64,000 nt of DNA from Algoriphagus halophilus. Its GTDB lineage: Bacteria; Bacteroidota; Bacteroidia; Cytophagales; Cyclobacteriaceae. Shown one piece after another: positions 8,879 to 16,922 of this stretch. A program made the position numbers and the translations under genes. Position 1 is the first letter of the stretch; the number at the start of each line of letters is the position of its first letter. Where the stretch lies: contig NZ_FSRC01000001.1 in NCBI RefSeq assembly GCF_900129785.1, positions 2,790,001-2,854,000 on the forward strand. Direction: 5' to 3'. A model generated the notes under the pieces. That model saw only the letters and a list, made by a program, of their open reading frames with translations, ran no database searches and was not told the origin of the DNA.

Positions 8879-8996
8879 AATAAGAACTATTCCATATTGT
8901 TTTTTGGAAGTATAATTCACCACTAAATTAAAGGCTATTTTTTTCTCCGCCTTGTAATTGATCCTCCAATCATGCCGCAAAAATTGGCTTTTTCCC

Positions 8997-9004
8997 TATT
9001 TTTG
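8997..9004 (+). promoter_or_regulatory. Predicted -7 box of valS
   Basis: TATTTTTG fits TAnnTTTG and continues TTTGCCCC. It lies 22 bases before the chosen valS start, giving a leader of about 17 bases. This also argues against the longer frame beginning at 8958. Confidence 0.5.
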
Positions 9005-9026
9005 CCCCTCAATTAATTATCCTTCT

Positions 9027-11660
9027 ATGTCTATTGCCAGCAAATACGATCCAGCCTCAGCAGAAGCCAAGTGGTATGCTTACTGGATGGAGCACAAGCT
9101 TTTTTCTTCGAAAGTAGATCCGAATAAAGAGCCTTACACCATCGTAATCCCTCCACCCAACGTCACAGGGGTCTTGCACATGGGGCATATGTTGAATAAT
9201 ACCATTCAGGATGTTTTGATTCGAAGAGCCCGAATGCAAGGAAAAAATGCTTGCTGGGTTCCAGGGACTGACCATGCCTCCATCGCTACTGAAACCAAAG
9301 TAGTAAACATGCTCAAAGAACAGGGGATAGATAAAAAATCAATTACCCGTGAGGAATTCTTGAAGCATGCTTGGGAATGGAAAGAAAAATACGGAGGTAT
9401 CATTCTAGAGCAATTGAAAAAGCTAGGAGCTTCCTGCGATTGGGATCGTACTGCCTTTACCATGGATGAAGGTTTGAGCGATGCAGTATTAACAGTTTTC
9501 GTAGACCTCCATAAAAAAGGTAAAATCTACCGTGGGATACGTATGGTTAACTGGGATCCTCAAGGTAAAACTGCTTTGTCTGATGACGAAGTAATCACCA
9601 AAGAAATCCAATCCAAACTCTATTACATTAAGTACCAAATTGAAGGTACTGAAAATGAGTTTTTGACGATTGCTACCACACGTCCTGAAACTATTATGGC
9701 TGATGTAGCCATCTGTGTGAATCCAAATGACACAAGATTTACTCATTTGAAAGGGAAGAAAGCCATTGTTCCTTTGATCAATCGTGCCATTCCAATTATC
9801 GAAGATGAATATGTGGACATGGAATTTGGAACTGGATGCCTAAAAGTAACTCCAGCACATGACATCAATGATTATGAGCTAGGACTCAAGCACAAACTGG
9901 AAGTTATCGATATTCTGAATGACGATGGCACTCTCAACGAGAAAGCCCAAATTCTAGTAGGGGAAGATCGATTCATCGCCAGAAAGATGATAGGCAAACT
10001 TCTGAAGGAAGTCGATCAGCTGGATAAGATCGAAGACTATAAATCCAATGTAGGTCATTCTGAAAGGACAGATGCGGTCATTGAACCAAAGCTTTCTATG
10101 CAATGGTTCTTGAAAATGGATGAAATCACTAAACCGGCGCTGAGCTCTGTAATGGATGATGTCATCAAGCTATACCCTCCAAAATTCAAAAACATGTATC
10201 GTTCTTGGATGGAGAATGTTCGTGACTGGTGTATTTCCCGTCAGCTTTGGTGGGGACATAGAATCCCTGCATTTTTCCTTCCTAATGGGGAATACGTAGT
10301 TGCCAAAACCGCAGAGGAAGCATTGCTGATTGCCAACGAACAATATGGAGAGAAGTACAGCCTAGAAGATCTTAAGCAGGAAGATGATGTGTTGGATACT
10401 TGGTTTAGCTCTTGGTTATGGCCGATCTCTGTTTTTGATACAGAGGTATTTAAAACGGGACAACCGAATGAAGACCTGAAATACTACTATCCAACCAATG
10501 ACTTGGTTACTGCTCCGGAAATCCTATTTTTCTGGGTAGCAAGAATGATCATTGCAGGATATGAGTACATGGGAGAAAAGCCATTTAAAAACGTTTACCT
10601 CACAGGAATTGTACGGGATAAATTGGGGCGAAAAATGTCCAAATCTCTGGGGAACTCACCAGATCCATTGGAATTGATTGCACAAAATGGTGCCGATGGG
10701 GTAAGAACAGGGATGCTGTTTTCTTCTCCTGCCGGTAATGACCTTCCATATGATGACAAATTGGTGGAACAAGGGAGAAACTTTGCCAATAAAATTTGGA
10801 ATGCTTTCCGTTTGGTGAAAGGTTGGGAAATCGACCCTAATTTAGATGGATCGGCCAATCGTTCTAGCATTCAATGGTTTGAAAACCGCTTCAACCAAGC
10901 CTTGGGCGAGATCAATGAGCATTTTGAGAAATTCAGAATTTCGGATGCCTTGATGACTACCTATAAGTTGGTATGGGGAGATTTCTGCTCTTGGTATCTT
11001 GAAATGATCAAACCGGAATACCAGCATCCAATTGATCAGGAAACCTATGACAAGACCATTTCCTTGTTCGAAGATATCCTGAAGATTCTTCATCCATTTA
11101 TGCCTTTTATTTCTGAAGAACTTTGGCATCAAATCAAGAATAGAACAGTGGAAGAATCATTGATTCTTGCTTCATGGCCTGAAGAAAAATCATTTGATCT
11201 GGAGATTATCCAGGAAGCAAATCAAATTTTTGAGGTCGTTTCACAAGTGAGAAATCTCCGAGCTTCCAAAGGAATGTCTCCAAAAGAAGCCTTGGAATTG
11301 ACCATCAACACCAAAAACCAAGGTGTTTATCAACGATTTGAATCTGTATTGAATAAGCTAGCCAACTTGGCTTCATTAAGCTTTGCTGAGAAAGTGGACA
11401 ATGCCATTAGCTTTGTTGTAAAATCAGATGAGTGCTTCGTGCCGATGGGAGACTCCATCAATGTAGAAGAGGAGAAAGCGAACATCCAAAAAGAGCTTGA
11501 CTACACGAAAGGATTCCTGAATTCTGTCATGAAAAAGCTAAGTAATGAGCGATTTGTATCTGGAGCTCCTGCGAAAGTGATCGAAATGGAACGTAAAAAA
11601 CAAGCTGATGCCGAAGCTAAAATCAAGGCCTTGGAAGACAGCTTAGCCAAATTAGGATAA
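9027..11660 (+). CDS. valS: Valyl-tRNA synthetase
   Basis: Class I aminoacyl-tRNA synthetase that charges tRNA-Val. The HIGH-type motif is PPPNVTGVLHMGH (about residues 46-58) and the KMSKS loop is GRKMSKSLGNS (about 533-543). The editing (CP1) domain lies between (TTRPETIMADVA, GTGCLKVTPAHD). The anticodon-binding domain follows, and the C-terminal coiled coil (last 65 residues, NIQKELDYTKGF) is typical of ValRS. The 877 residues are normal. The start at 9027 (MSIASKYDPA) is preferred over 8958 because the extra 23 residues are unlike the family and overlap the promoter. No T-box or other leader element was seen. Confidence 0.97.
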   Translation: MSIASKYDPASAEAKWYAYWMEHKLFSSKVDPNKEPYTIVIPPPNVTGVLHMGHMLNNTIQDVLIRRARMQGKNACWVPGTDHASIATETKVVNMLKEQGIDKKSITREEFLKHAWEWKEKYGGIILEQLKKLGASCDWDRTAFTMDEGLSDAVLTVFVDLHKKGKIYRGIRMVNWDPQGKTALSDDEVITKEIQSKLYYIKYQIEGTENEFLTIATTRPETIMADVAICVNPNDTRFTHLKGKKAIVPLINRAIPIIEDEYVDMEFGTGCLKVTPAHDINDYELGLKHKLEVIDILNDDGTLNEKAQILVGEDRFIARKMIGKLLKEVDQLDKIEDYKSNVGHSERTDAVIEPKLSMQWFLKMDEITKPALSSVMDDVIKLYPPKFKNMYRSWMENVRDWCISRQLWWGHRIPAFFLPNGEYVVAKTAEEALLIANEQYGEKYSLEDLKQEDDVLDTWFSSWLWPISVFDTEVFKTGQPNEDLKYYYPTNDLVTAPEILFFWVARMIIAGYEYMGEKPFKNVYLTGIVRDKLGRKMSKSLGNSPDPLELIAQNGADGVRTGMLFSSPAGNDLPYDDKLVEQGRNFANKIWNAFRLVKGWEIDPNLDGSANRSSIQWFENRFNQALGEINEHFEKFRISDALMTTYKLVWGDFCSWYLEMIKPEYQHPIDQETYDKTISLFEDILKILHPFMPFISEELWHQIKNRTVEESLILASWPEEKSFDLEIIQEANQIFEVVSQVRNLRASKGMSPKEALELTINTKNQGVYQRFESVLNKLANLASLSFAEKVDNAISFVVKSDECFVPMGDSINVEEEKANIQKELDYTKGFLNSVMKKLSNERFVSGAPAKVIEMERKKQADAEAKIKALEDSLAKLG

Positions 11661-11693
11661 ACCAAAAATGGCTTCATTATAAAAACAATAATT

Positions 11694-11723
11694 CAAAACC
11701 CGAAGTGAAGACTTTGGGTTTTG
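11694..11723. terminator. Hairpin between convergent valS and amidase genes
   Basis: A 13-bp stem with one mismatch (11694-11706 with 11711-11723, arms CAAAACCC / GGGTTTTG) sits between two convergent genes. T-tracts are modest on both sides, so it is a probable bidirectional terminator. Confidence 0.55.
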
Positions 11724-11775
11724 ACATTTTAATGAAAGATCATAAAATCCACAGCTGATCTTTCACCTGCTCCTT

Positions 11776-12765
11776 TTAGGAAAAATTCAAATAGTTTTTA
11801 CTCAGCCATTTTTCCTCTAAACTGATTTTACACCAACCATTTTCCTCCTCAGAGATAAACACTTCTTCTGATTCCATTAAGTTATCTACAATGGAAAAAT
11901 TGGTCCCTGGTCCACTTCTGACCCGTAATACATTGGCATTTACTGTTGCTCTTTTTACTTCAATCGTATATTGACCATACACCCAATGGGATTGACTATT
12001 TGAGATTTTCAACCACCCATTGGACTCATCATAAATCCGAAGAATGGATCCTAACTGAGCAGCACCTCTATCAGATGCCTTTGGAGCTGAACCTGAGGGA
12101 GCTTCTCTAACATTCAATAAGTTTGCAGTCACCACCACATATTTCTGGATTGCCGCCGGAGGCGCAGGGGCCGGTCTTCCCTGAAGCTTTTGGGATACTA
12201 AAGGCAAGAAATTCCTATTGAAATCATCTATCTTATTTCCTCCAAAAAAATTGCTCCCAGGACATGACTTATTATTTCCTGTCCCATTATTCCTCTTTCC
12301 AGTATTCAAATCAAACCAATGGTGATAGATAATGCTGAAACTATTCAATGGCAGTCGAAACTTATCACAGAGCGCGGCAGTCATTCCCACTACCGTTTCT
12401 CTTTGTTCGGGAGTCATCTCATCTCCTCCCTTATCAAAATTCCCAAAATGCTCCATGCAAATAGAATCCCGATTTGCTCCATAGATGCAAGCAGGAGTCA
12501 ATTCCAATGATCTTCCTGTCACAATGGATCCATCCGGAAAACTGGTGAAATGTTGCCCTATGTCCTGCCAGCCATTGTTTCGGACATGATAGTTTTTCAT
12601 TGCTGATTGACGTTCGAAATGATTCGACCCATTGAAATGAATATAGCTAGGACTCCAGGTATGATGTTGCTGTACTGTTAAAATAGTCCTTGCAATCCGC
12701 TGTTCTTGAATCCAAGCAACGAACTCCGGCAAACTCATTTTTAAAAATCCATATTTTGATTCCAT
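11776..12765 (-). CDS. N-acetylmuramoyl-L-alanine amidase with two SH3 domains
   Basis: Residues 1-195 form an amidase_2/PGRP-type zinc amidase. Probable metal ligands are H34 (QHHTW), H148 or H149 (YHHWF) and C168 (KSCPGSNFF); E105 lies in the core ICMEHFGNFD. Two bacterial SH3 domains follow, each with the NVREAP or RVRSGPG signature (about 210-270 and 272-329), which usually hold cell-wall peptides. No signal peptide is visible, which is unusual for a peptidoglycan hydrolase with SH3 modules. It might reach the wall by a non-Sec route, lysis or a phage-like injector. It stands alone, with a large hairpin just before its start codon. Confidence 0.85.
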   Translation of the reverse strand: MESKYGFLKMSLPEFVAWIQEQRIARTILTVQQHHTWSPSYIHFNGSNHFERQSAMKNYHVRNNGWQDIGQHFTSFPDGSIVTGRSLELTPACIYGANRDSICMEHFGNFDKGGDEMTPEQRETVVGMTAALCDKFRLPLNSFSIIYHHWFDLNTGKRNNGTGNNKSCPGSNFFGGNKIDDFNRNFLPLVSQKLQGRPAPAPPAAIQKYVVVTANLLNVREAPSGSAPKASDRGAAQLGSILRIYDESNGWLKISNSQSHWVYGQYTIEVKRATVNANVLRVRSGPGTNFSIVDNLMESEEVFISEEENGWCKISLEEKWLSKNYLNFS

Positions 12766-12770
12766 GAATC

Positions 12771-12817
12771 TTCTGGTTAAATGTTAAAAATTTGATTTCC
12801 ATTTAATTTAACCAGAA
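12771..12817 (-). promoter_or_regulatory. Perfect 12-bp inverted repeat in the amidase leader
   Basis: TTCTGGTTAAAT (12771-12782) and its exact complement (12806-12817) flank a 23-base spacer, beginning 5 bases upstream of the amidase start codon. It is either a repressor operator or an mRNA hairpin that hides the ribosome entry region. Confidence 0.5.
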
Positions 12818-12844
12818 AAATCCAATCCCTATCCAAGAATATCT

Positions 12845-13654
12845 TTAAAGCCCTTTAATTCTCAAATCTCTAAAAAGCACACCTTGCCCTTCACTTTGTA
12901 AACCAATAAATCCTTCGGTAAGTAGTTGACCATCTACCTTCATTTTTGGATCAAACCTATTGGCAGTCCCTCCCCCTATTTGAGGCTTCGTGTATTGTAA
13001 AACTGTGTCTCCATTTACCAAATGAATCACCAAAGAATCCGCAAAGACAATTAAGTCTGCTCTGACCCATTCATCCCATTTGAAAGTTGGTGAAGTGGAA
13101 TTGATGCAATGTCTAGGATCTTTCTTTCCTTCAAAATATACATCTGTCCCTGGAGAACACATATTACCAGTGGGTCTTGGCACTCCTTCTTCTTCCTCTG
13201 CTAGCATCTGCCATTCTACAGAAATGGGCCAATCCTGCTCTTTTAAGATTGTCGAGGGTGCTTGAGAGTGGAACATTACTCCACTGTTTCTATACGTGTA
13301 GCTTGCAGCATCCTCTAACCACTGGTCAGTAAACCGGTATTCCCAAGTCATGTGAAAGGAGGAAAAAGGCTTTTCGTAAAAGAGATGACCATAACGATCA
13401 TCAAAACCTTCCTTATAATCATCATAATTCACTTCAATCACCCCATCTACCACTCTAAAAGTATTGGCGTAGTTCTCCCCAGTTTCATGATGTTGAATCT
13501 TTGGAATCCAGCCTTCAAGGTCTTTTCCATTGAACATCTGAATCCATTCAGGCTTGGCTTTATTCTGTATTTCCTCTCTTTCTTCAGCTTTGTTTTGGGC
13601 ACATGAAAAAAGGACTGAACTCAACAGTGAAAAACATAAAATATTCTTGATCAT
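12845..13654 (-). CDS. DUF1080 (3-keto-disaccharide hydrolase-like) lipoprotein
   Basis: A secreted DUF1080 protein of the concanavalin-like sandwich fold. Family motifs are FNGKDLEGW near the N-terminus, NSGVMFHSQ and ISVEWQML in the middle, and the closing GFIGLQSEGQGVLFRDLRIKGL. Characterised relatives hydrolyse 3-keto-glycosides. The first 18 residues are a lipoprotein signal (VLFSC), so it is exported and lipid-anchored. Start taken at 13654 (MIKNILCF); a second ATG five codons upstream (13669) is possible. Neighbours on the same strand are 72 bases upstream and 79 downstream, so operon membership is unclear. Confidence 0.85.
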   Translation of the reverse strand: MIKNILCFSLLSSVLFSCAQNKAEEREEIQNKAKPEWIQMFNGKDLEGWIPKIQHHETGENYANTFRVVDGVIEVNYDDYKEGFDDRYGHLFYEKPFSSFHMTWEYRFTDQWLEDAASYTYRNSGVMFHSQAPSTILKEQDWPISVEWQMLAEEEEGVPRPTGNMCSPGTDVYFEGKKDPRHCINSTSPTFKWDEWVRADLIVFADSLVIHLVNGDTVLQYTKPQIGGGTANRFDPKMKVDGQLLTEGFIGLQSEGQGVLFRDLRIKGL

Positions 13655-13726
13655 AAAGATTTTGGTCATTGAAAGTGGAAGATATGGAAATCTTCTAAAA
13701 TCTATAGCCCAGAATTTATAATAGGT

Positions 13727-14632
13727 TTAGGAAAGCTTTTTTTGGCAGGCAGCATATTTTTTTGAGGTGACAAATTGAAAAGCTTCCTTTTCTATCACTG
13801 CCTCTACAGACTGAGGTTTCCCCATTAATTCTCCATCAATTTGAAACTCCACATCCTCAGGATTTTCAATCACACAGGATTCACAGCGAAAAACTCTTGA
13901 GGAGTCCTGTTCCTCTAAGTCTCCTTTAAACATGGCCATGGTCATACGAATATAGTCTTTGGCTGATTCCGGATTTAAAGCAATTATTTCAAACTTCCCA
14001 TCATCCATTTTCCCTTTGCAATTGATCAAAGCTCCTGTTCCATATTGATCTCCATTGGCTATGACAAGCATTTTTGCGGAAACTTCCTTTGTGTCTCCGT
14101 TGATCTTCAATCGAAATACCTTAGGCTCTGTAGAAAAAATCTCGGATACCGAACTGGTAATATAGGCCAGCATTCCTCTACCGTCAGTGGATTCAAACTT
14201 TTTGACCAAGTTGGCATTAAAGCCAAAATCAGCTAAGTGCAGGCATAGCTCTCCATTAATATGAACCGCATCGATGTGGTGAACCTGGAAAGTTCTCACT
14301 GCCTCCCATGCATCCTCTATGGTGTTAATGCCCATACACTTGGCAAGCCCGTTGGCAGACCCTAATGGGACAATACACAGAGTAGTGTTCATTTCCCGTA
14401 ATGCCATGGCAACTAGTTTTACTGTACCATCTCCTCCTCCAACTAATACCAAGTCTGGATGAAGACGATCATATTCCAATTTGATTTTTTCTGCATCTCC
14501 CTGACCTGTAGTCTCAAAAATATGGGTATCATATTGGGGAAGTTTAACCTGTACCATTTCTACCAATTCCTCTTCCGTCAAACCATTCTCACCAGAAATG
14601 GGGTTAAAAACAAATAGACATACTTTTCTCAT
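13727..14632 (-). CDS. Diacylglycerol kinase-family lipid kinase
   Basis: A soluble DagK/YegS-type lipid kinase that would phosphorylate diacylglycerol or a related lipid from ATP. The nucleotide-binding loop G65-GGDGT70 is intact, followed by the PLGSANGLAK signature and the C-terminal beta sandwich (FEIIALNP, IDGELM). At 301 residues it is the normal size. It begins 11 bases after the stop of the App1-type phosphatidate phosphatase, so the pair are very likely co-transcribed. Together they could interconvert diacylglycerol and phosphatidate, but the real substrate is unproven. Confidence 0.88.
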   Translation of the reverse strand: MRKVCLFVFNPISGENGLTEEELVEMVQVKLPQYDTHIFETTGQGDAEKIKLEYDRLHPDLVLVGGGDGTVKLVAMALREMNTTLCIVPLGSANGLAKCMGINTIEDAWEAVRTFQVHHIDAVHINGELCLHLADFGFNANLVKKFESTDGRGMLAYITSSVSEIFSTEPKVFRLKINGDTKEVSAKMLVIANGDQYGTGALINCKGKMDDGKFEIIALNPESAKDYIRMTMAMFKGDLEEQDSSRVFRCESCVIENPEDVEFQIDGELMGKPQSVEAVIEKEAFQFVTSKKYAACQKKLS

Positions 14633-14643
14633 TACATATTCTG

Positions 14644-15636
14644 TTAAATAAATTGATTTTCCTTCGCTAATTCCAAGGCCTCTTTTGAAGTTTTGAAAAA
14701 GAAATAGTTTTCTAAAGACACTTGGGATTCAAGTTTCTGTTTTCTTTCAGGGTCCAACTCATCAACTAGTCGTATAAACACAGCAGTGACCCTGCCTGGA
14801 AATTTCTTGATGATTTCAGTGTAGATTTCCGGATCTTCCTGACCACTGTCGCCTACCAAAAAGAAGTGCATACCAGGAAAAAATCTGAATAGAAACTCAA
14901 TCTTATCCTTTTTATGATCGTGATTTCCATGACCGGACTTCCAAATATTCCTAAGATTTAGATGTTTGTCTTTCAATAAGGTGGGCCCCATTGGTATATG
15001 TCGATATCGCATAAAATCCCGGATCAGATCATAAATCGACCAATCACTGCTGGACACGTAAAAGATGGGATTCTCTTTGTGACGCGTAAGTTCTTTGTAA
15101 AACTCTGACACCCCTGGCAAGGGTCTTCTTGTATAGGCATTTTTAGAGATGGAAAGCCAAAACTTCTTTCCAATATCTGTGGAATGGGAAATCAAAACAG
15201 TGTCATCAATATCTGAAATCACCCCCTGCCGTTCACTAAACCTCTTCACTTCCCTAGTAATCCATGTGGAGTTAATTTTTTCTTCAGGTTCCAGAACCTT
15301 AAAATTCACATGTTCCAATCTGTCGACAGAATAGGGATTTTTTACCTCAATTTGCTTCTCAAAAACCCCCTCCTCATCTGTTCTGACTTGAAATTTTTGA
15401 TCATGTAAATGAATCTCCACCAGAGCATTGGGTATAGACTTGACAGAATATCTCCTGATAGAGGCAATGATATTTTTCAGCCATGAATTTCTAGAATTGG
15501 GTCTTTTTTGCTTATAGGAGGTGATTACCCTTCCCTTTACAAAGACAGTATCCTCATTTCCAAAGGAAAGAAAAGGCTCCACCTTTACTTTATCCTTTGA
15601 GCTGACCTCTTTCTGAACGATTTTTACTGAATTCAT
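14644..15636 (-). CDS. App1-family phosphatidate phosphatase
   Basis: The C-terminal half is a HAD-like App1/DUF2183 domain with the catalytic DxDxT at D142-I-D144-D-T146, the second motif FYVSSSDW, and FLVGDSGQEDPEIY as the metal-binding fourth motif. Yeast App1 is a Mg-dependent phosphatidate phosphatase. The N-terminal part (residues 30-120) is a beta-sandwich-like region often found before the domain (FVKGRVITSY, PNALVEIHLHDQ). No signal peptide or membrane helix. First gene of a two-gene unit with the lipid kinase. Confidence 0.85.
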   Translation of the reverse strand: MNSVKIVQKEVSSKDKVKVEPFLSFGNEDTVFVKGRVITSYKQKRPNSRNSWLKNIIASIRRYSVKSIPNALVEIHLHDQKFQVRTDEEGVFEKQIEVKNPYSVDRLEHVNFKVLEPEEKINSTWITREVKRFSERQGVISDIDDTVLISHSTDIGKKFWLSISKNAYTRRPLPGVSEFYKELTRHKENPIFYVSSSDWSIYDLIRDFMRYRHIPMGPTLLKDKHLNLRNIWKSGHGNHDHKKDKIEFLFRFFPGMHFFLVGDSGQEDPEIYTEIIKKFPGRVTAVFIRLVDELDPERKQKLESQVSLENYFFFKTSKEALELAKENQFI

Positions 15637-15699
15637 ACCTACTATAAATGCAAAAAAGAGGCCTTAGAATCTAAATCCGTACGTTTGAAGGATTTTGCC

Positions 15700-15734
15700 A
15701 AAAAAAAAGCCATCCCGATTTCTCGAAATGGCTT
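15700..15734 (-). terminator. Terminator of the M42 peptidase gene
   Basis: Arms AAGCCAT (15707-15713) and ATGGCTT (15728-15734), partly paired inside, lead into a run of T in the minus direction, just past the peptidase stop. Confidence 0.75.
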
Positions 15735-15752
15735 GCAATCAAGTTTAGTCTA

Positions 15753-16805
15753 TTAATGCTTCCAATCGTACTGATCCACTTGCTCCAAACAGGCGGTTAA
15801 CAAGGAAATAGAATCCGCTATGTCTTGCTTATGTGCCATTTCAATCACTTGGTGAAGGTGTCTAGTAGGAATGGAGATGGCGCCTGCAATCGCCCCATGT
15901 TTACCCATTCGCTGAACTCCAGCGGTATCTGTTCCTCCTGCAGTTAAGATCTCAGGCTGCCAAGTAATGGATTGTTTGTTAGCGGTTTGCTTCATAAACT
16001 CCACCATTCTGTAGTCACAAATTGTAGAAGCATCCATGATTTTTATGGCGGTTCCTTTTCCTAGCTCTGTCACTTTCTCATGAGCTTGAGCTCCCGGTAC
16101 GTCAAACGCAATGGTCGTATCTAATGCGATCCCGAAATCAGGATTGATTCCATGTGCGGCCACATTGGCACCCCGGATACCCACTTCTTCCTGCACCGTA
16201 AAAGTAGCGTAAACATCATAGGCGGGATTTTCCAATTTTTTCAAGGTTTCAATCAAGATAAATACGGCTACTCTATTATCAATGGATTTACAATTCACAC
16301 AATCACCCATTTCAATTAATTCTCGATCTCTGGTTACAGGATCCCCAATTGAAATCACTTTTTCCACCTCTGATTTAGGCATCCCCAGGTCAATGAAAAA
16401 ATCTGTCGTTTTTGGAAGCTTGGTTCTCTCCTCCTGGGACATCACATGAATTGGCTTACTTCCCATAACACCTACCAAATCTTCCTTTCCATGAACGATC
16501 ACCCGCTGTGCCGTCAAGGTTTTTGGATCAAAACCACCCAATGTATGGAATCTTAAAAATCCATTGTCATCGATATGCGTCACGATAAATCCAATCTCAT
16601 CCATGTGGGCAGCCACCATCACTTTTTTTTGATCTGGATTTCTTTTTCCTTTCTTGATGGCGATCACATTTCCCAGGTTATCTACCTTTACTTCATCGGA
16701 AAGGGGCGTTACCAACGCTATTACCAAGTCTCTTACTCGCTTTTCGAAACCCGGTGCGCCGGCGATTTCACAAATTTCTTTTAAAAGGGATACGTTTATG
16801 TCCAT
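15753..16805 (-). CDS. M42-family metallo-aminopeptidase
   Basis: A cytoplasmic M42 (glutamyl/deblocking aminopeptidase, formerly endoglucanase M) peptidase. The metal-binding motifs of the family are present: AAHMDEIGF near residue 67, the DNRVAV region near 182, VQEEVGIRGA near 215 (catalytic Glu), LDTTIAFDVPG near 235, and the final HQVIE near 325. The N-terminal LKEICEIAGAPGFE is typical. Members form large tetrahedral complexes that trim short peptides. At 350 residues the length is normal. It has its own terminator and no operon partner. Confidence 0.92.
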   Translation of the reverse strand: MDINVSLLKEICEIAGAPGFEKRVRDLVIALVTPLSDEVKVDNLGNVIAIKKGKRNPDQKKVMVAAHMDEIGFIVTHIDDNGFLRFHTLGGFDPKTLTAQRVIVHGKEDLVGVMGSKPIHVMSQEERTKLPKTTDFFIDLGMPKSEVEKVISIGDPVTRDRELIEMGDCVNCKSIDNRVAVFILIETLKKLENPAYDVYATFTVQEEVGIRGANVAAHGINPDFGIALDTTIAFDVPGAQAHEKVTELGKGTAIKIMDASTICDYRMVEFMKQTANKQSITWQPEILTAGGTDTAGVQRMGKHGAIAGAISIPTRHLHQVIEMAHKQDIADSISLLTACLEQVDQYDWKH

Positions 16806-16861
16806 TTCGGTAAATCTATTTTGTTTTAAAACACTAATTTATTGATCGCTTAGATTATAAA

Positions 16862-16893
16862 AGAAAAAGGCACAAGGAATATTCCCTGTGCCT
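16862..16893 (-). terminator. Terminator of the amidophosphoribosyltransferase gene
   Basis: A 13-bp stem with one mismatch (16868-16880 with 16881-16893, arms around GGCACA / TGTGCC) is followed in the minus direction by TTTTTCTTTT. Confidence 0.85.
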
Positions 16894-16922
16894 ATCAATA
16901 TTTTATCAATTCTTTTAATGAA

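Noticed and set aside
8879..9026. T-box or other riboswitch before valS
   Set aside because: No specifier stem or T-box sequence is present; the predicted leader is only about 17 bases.
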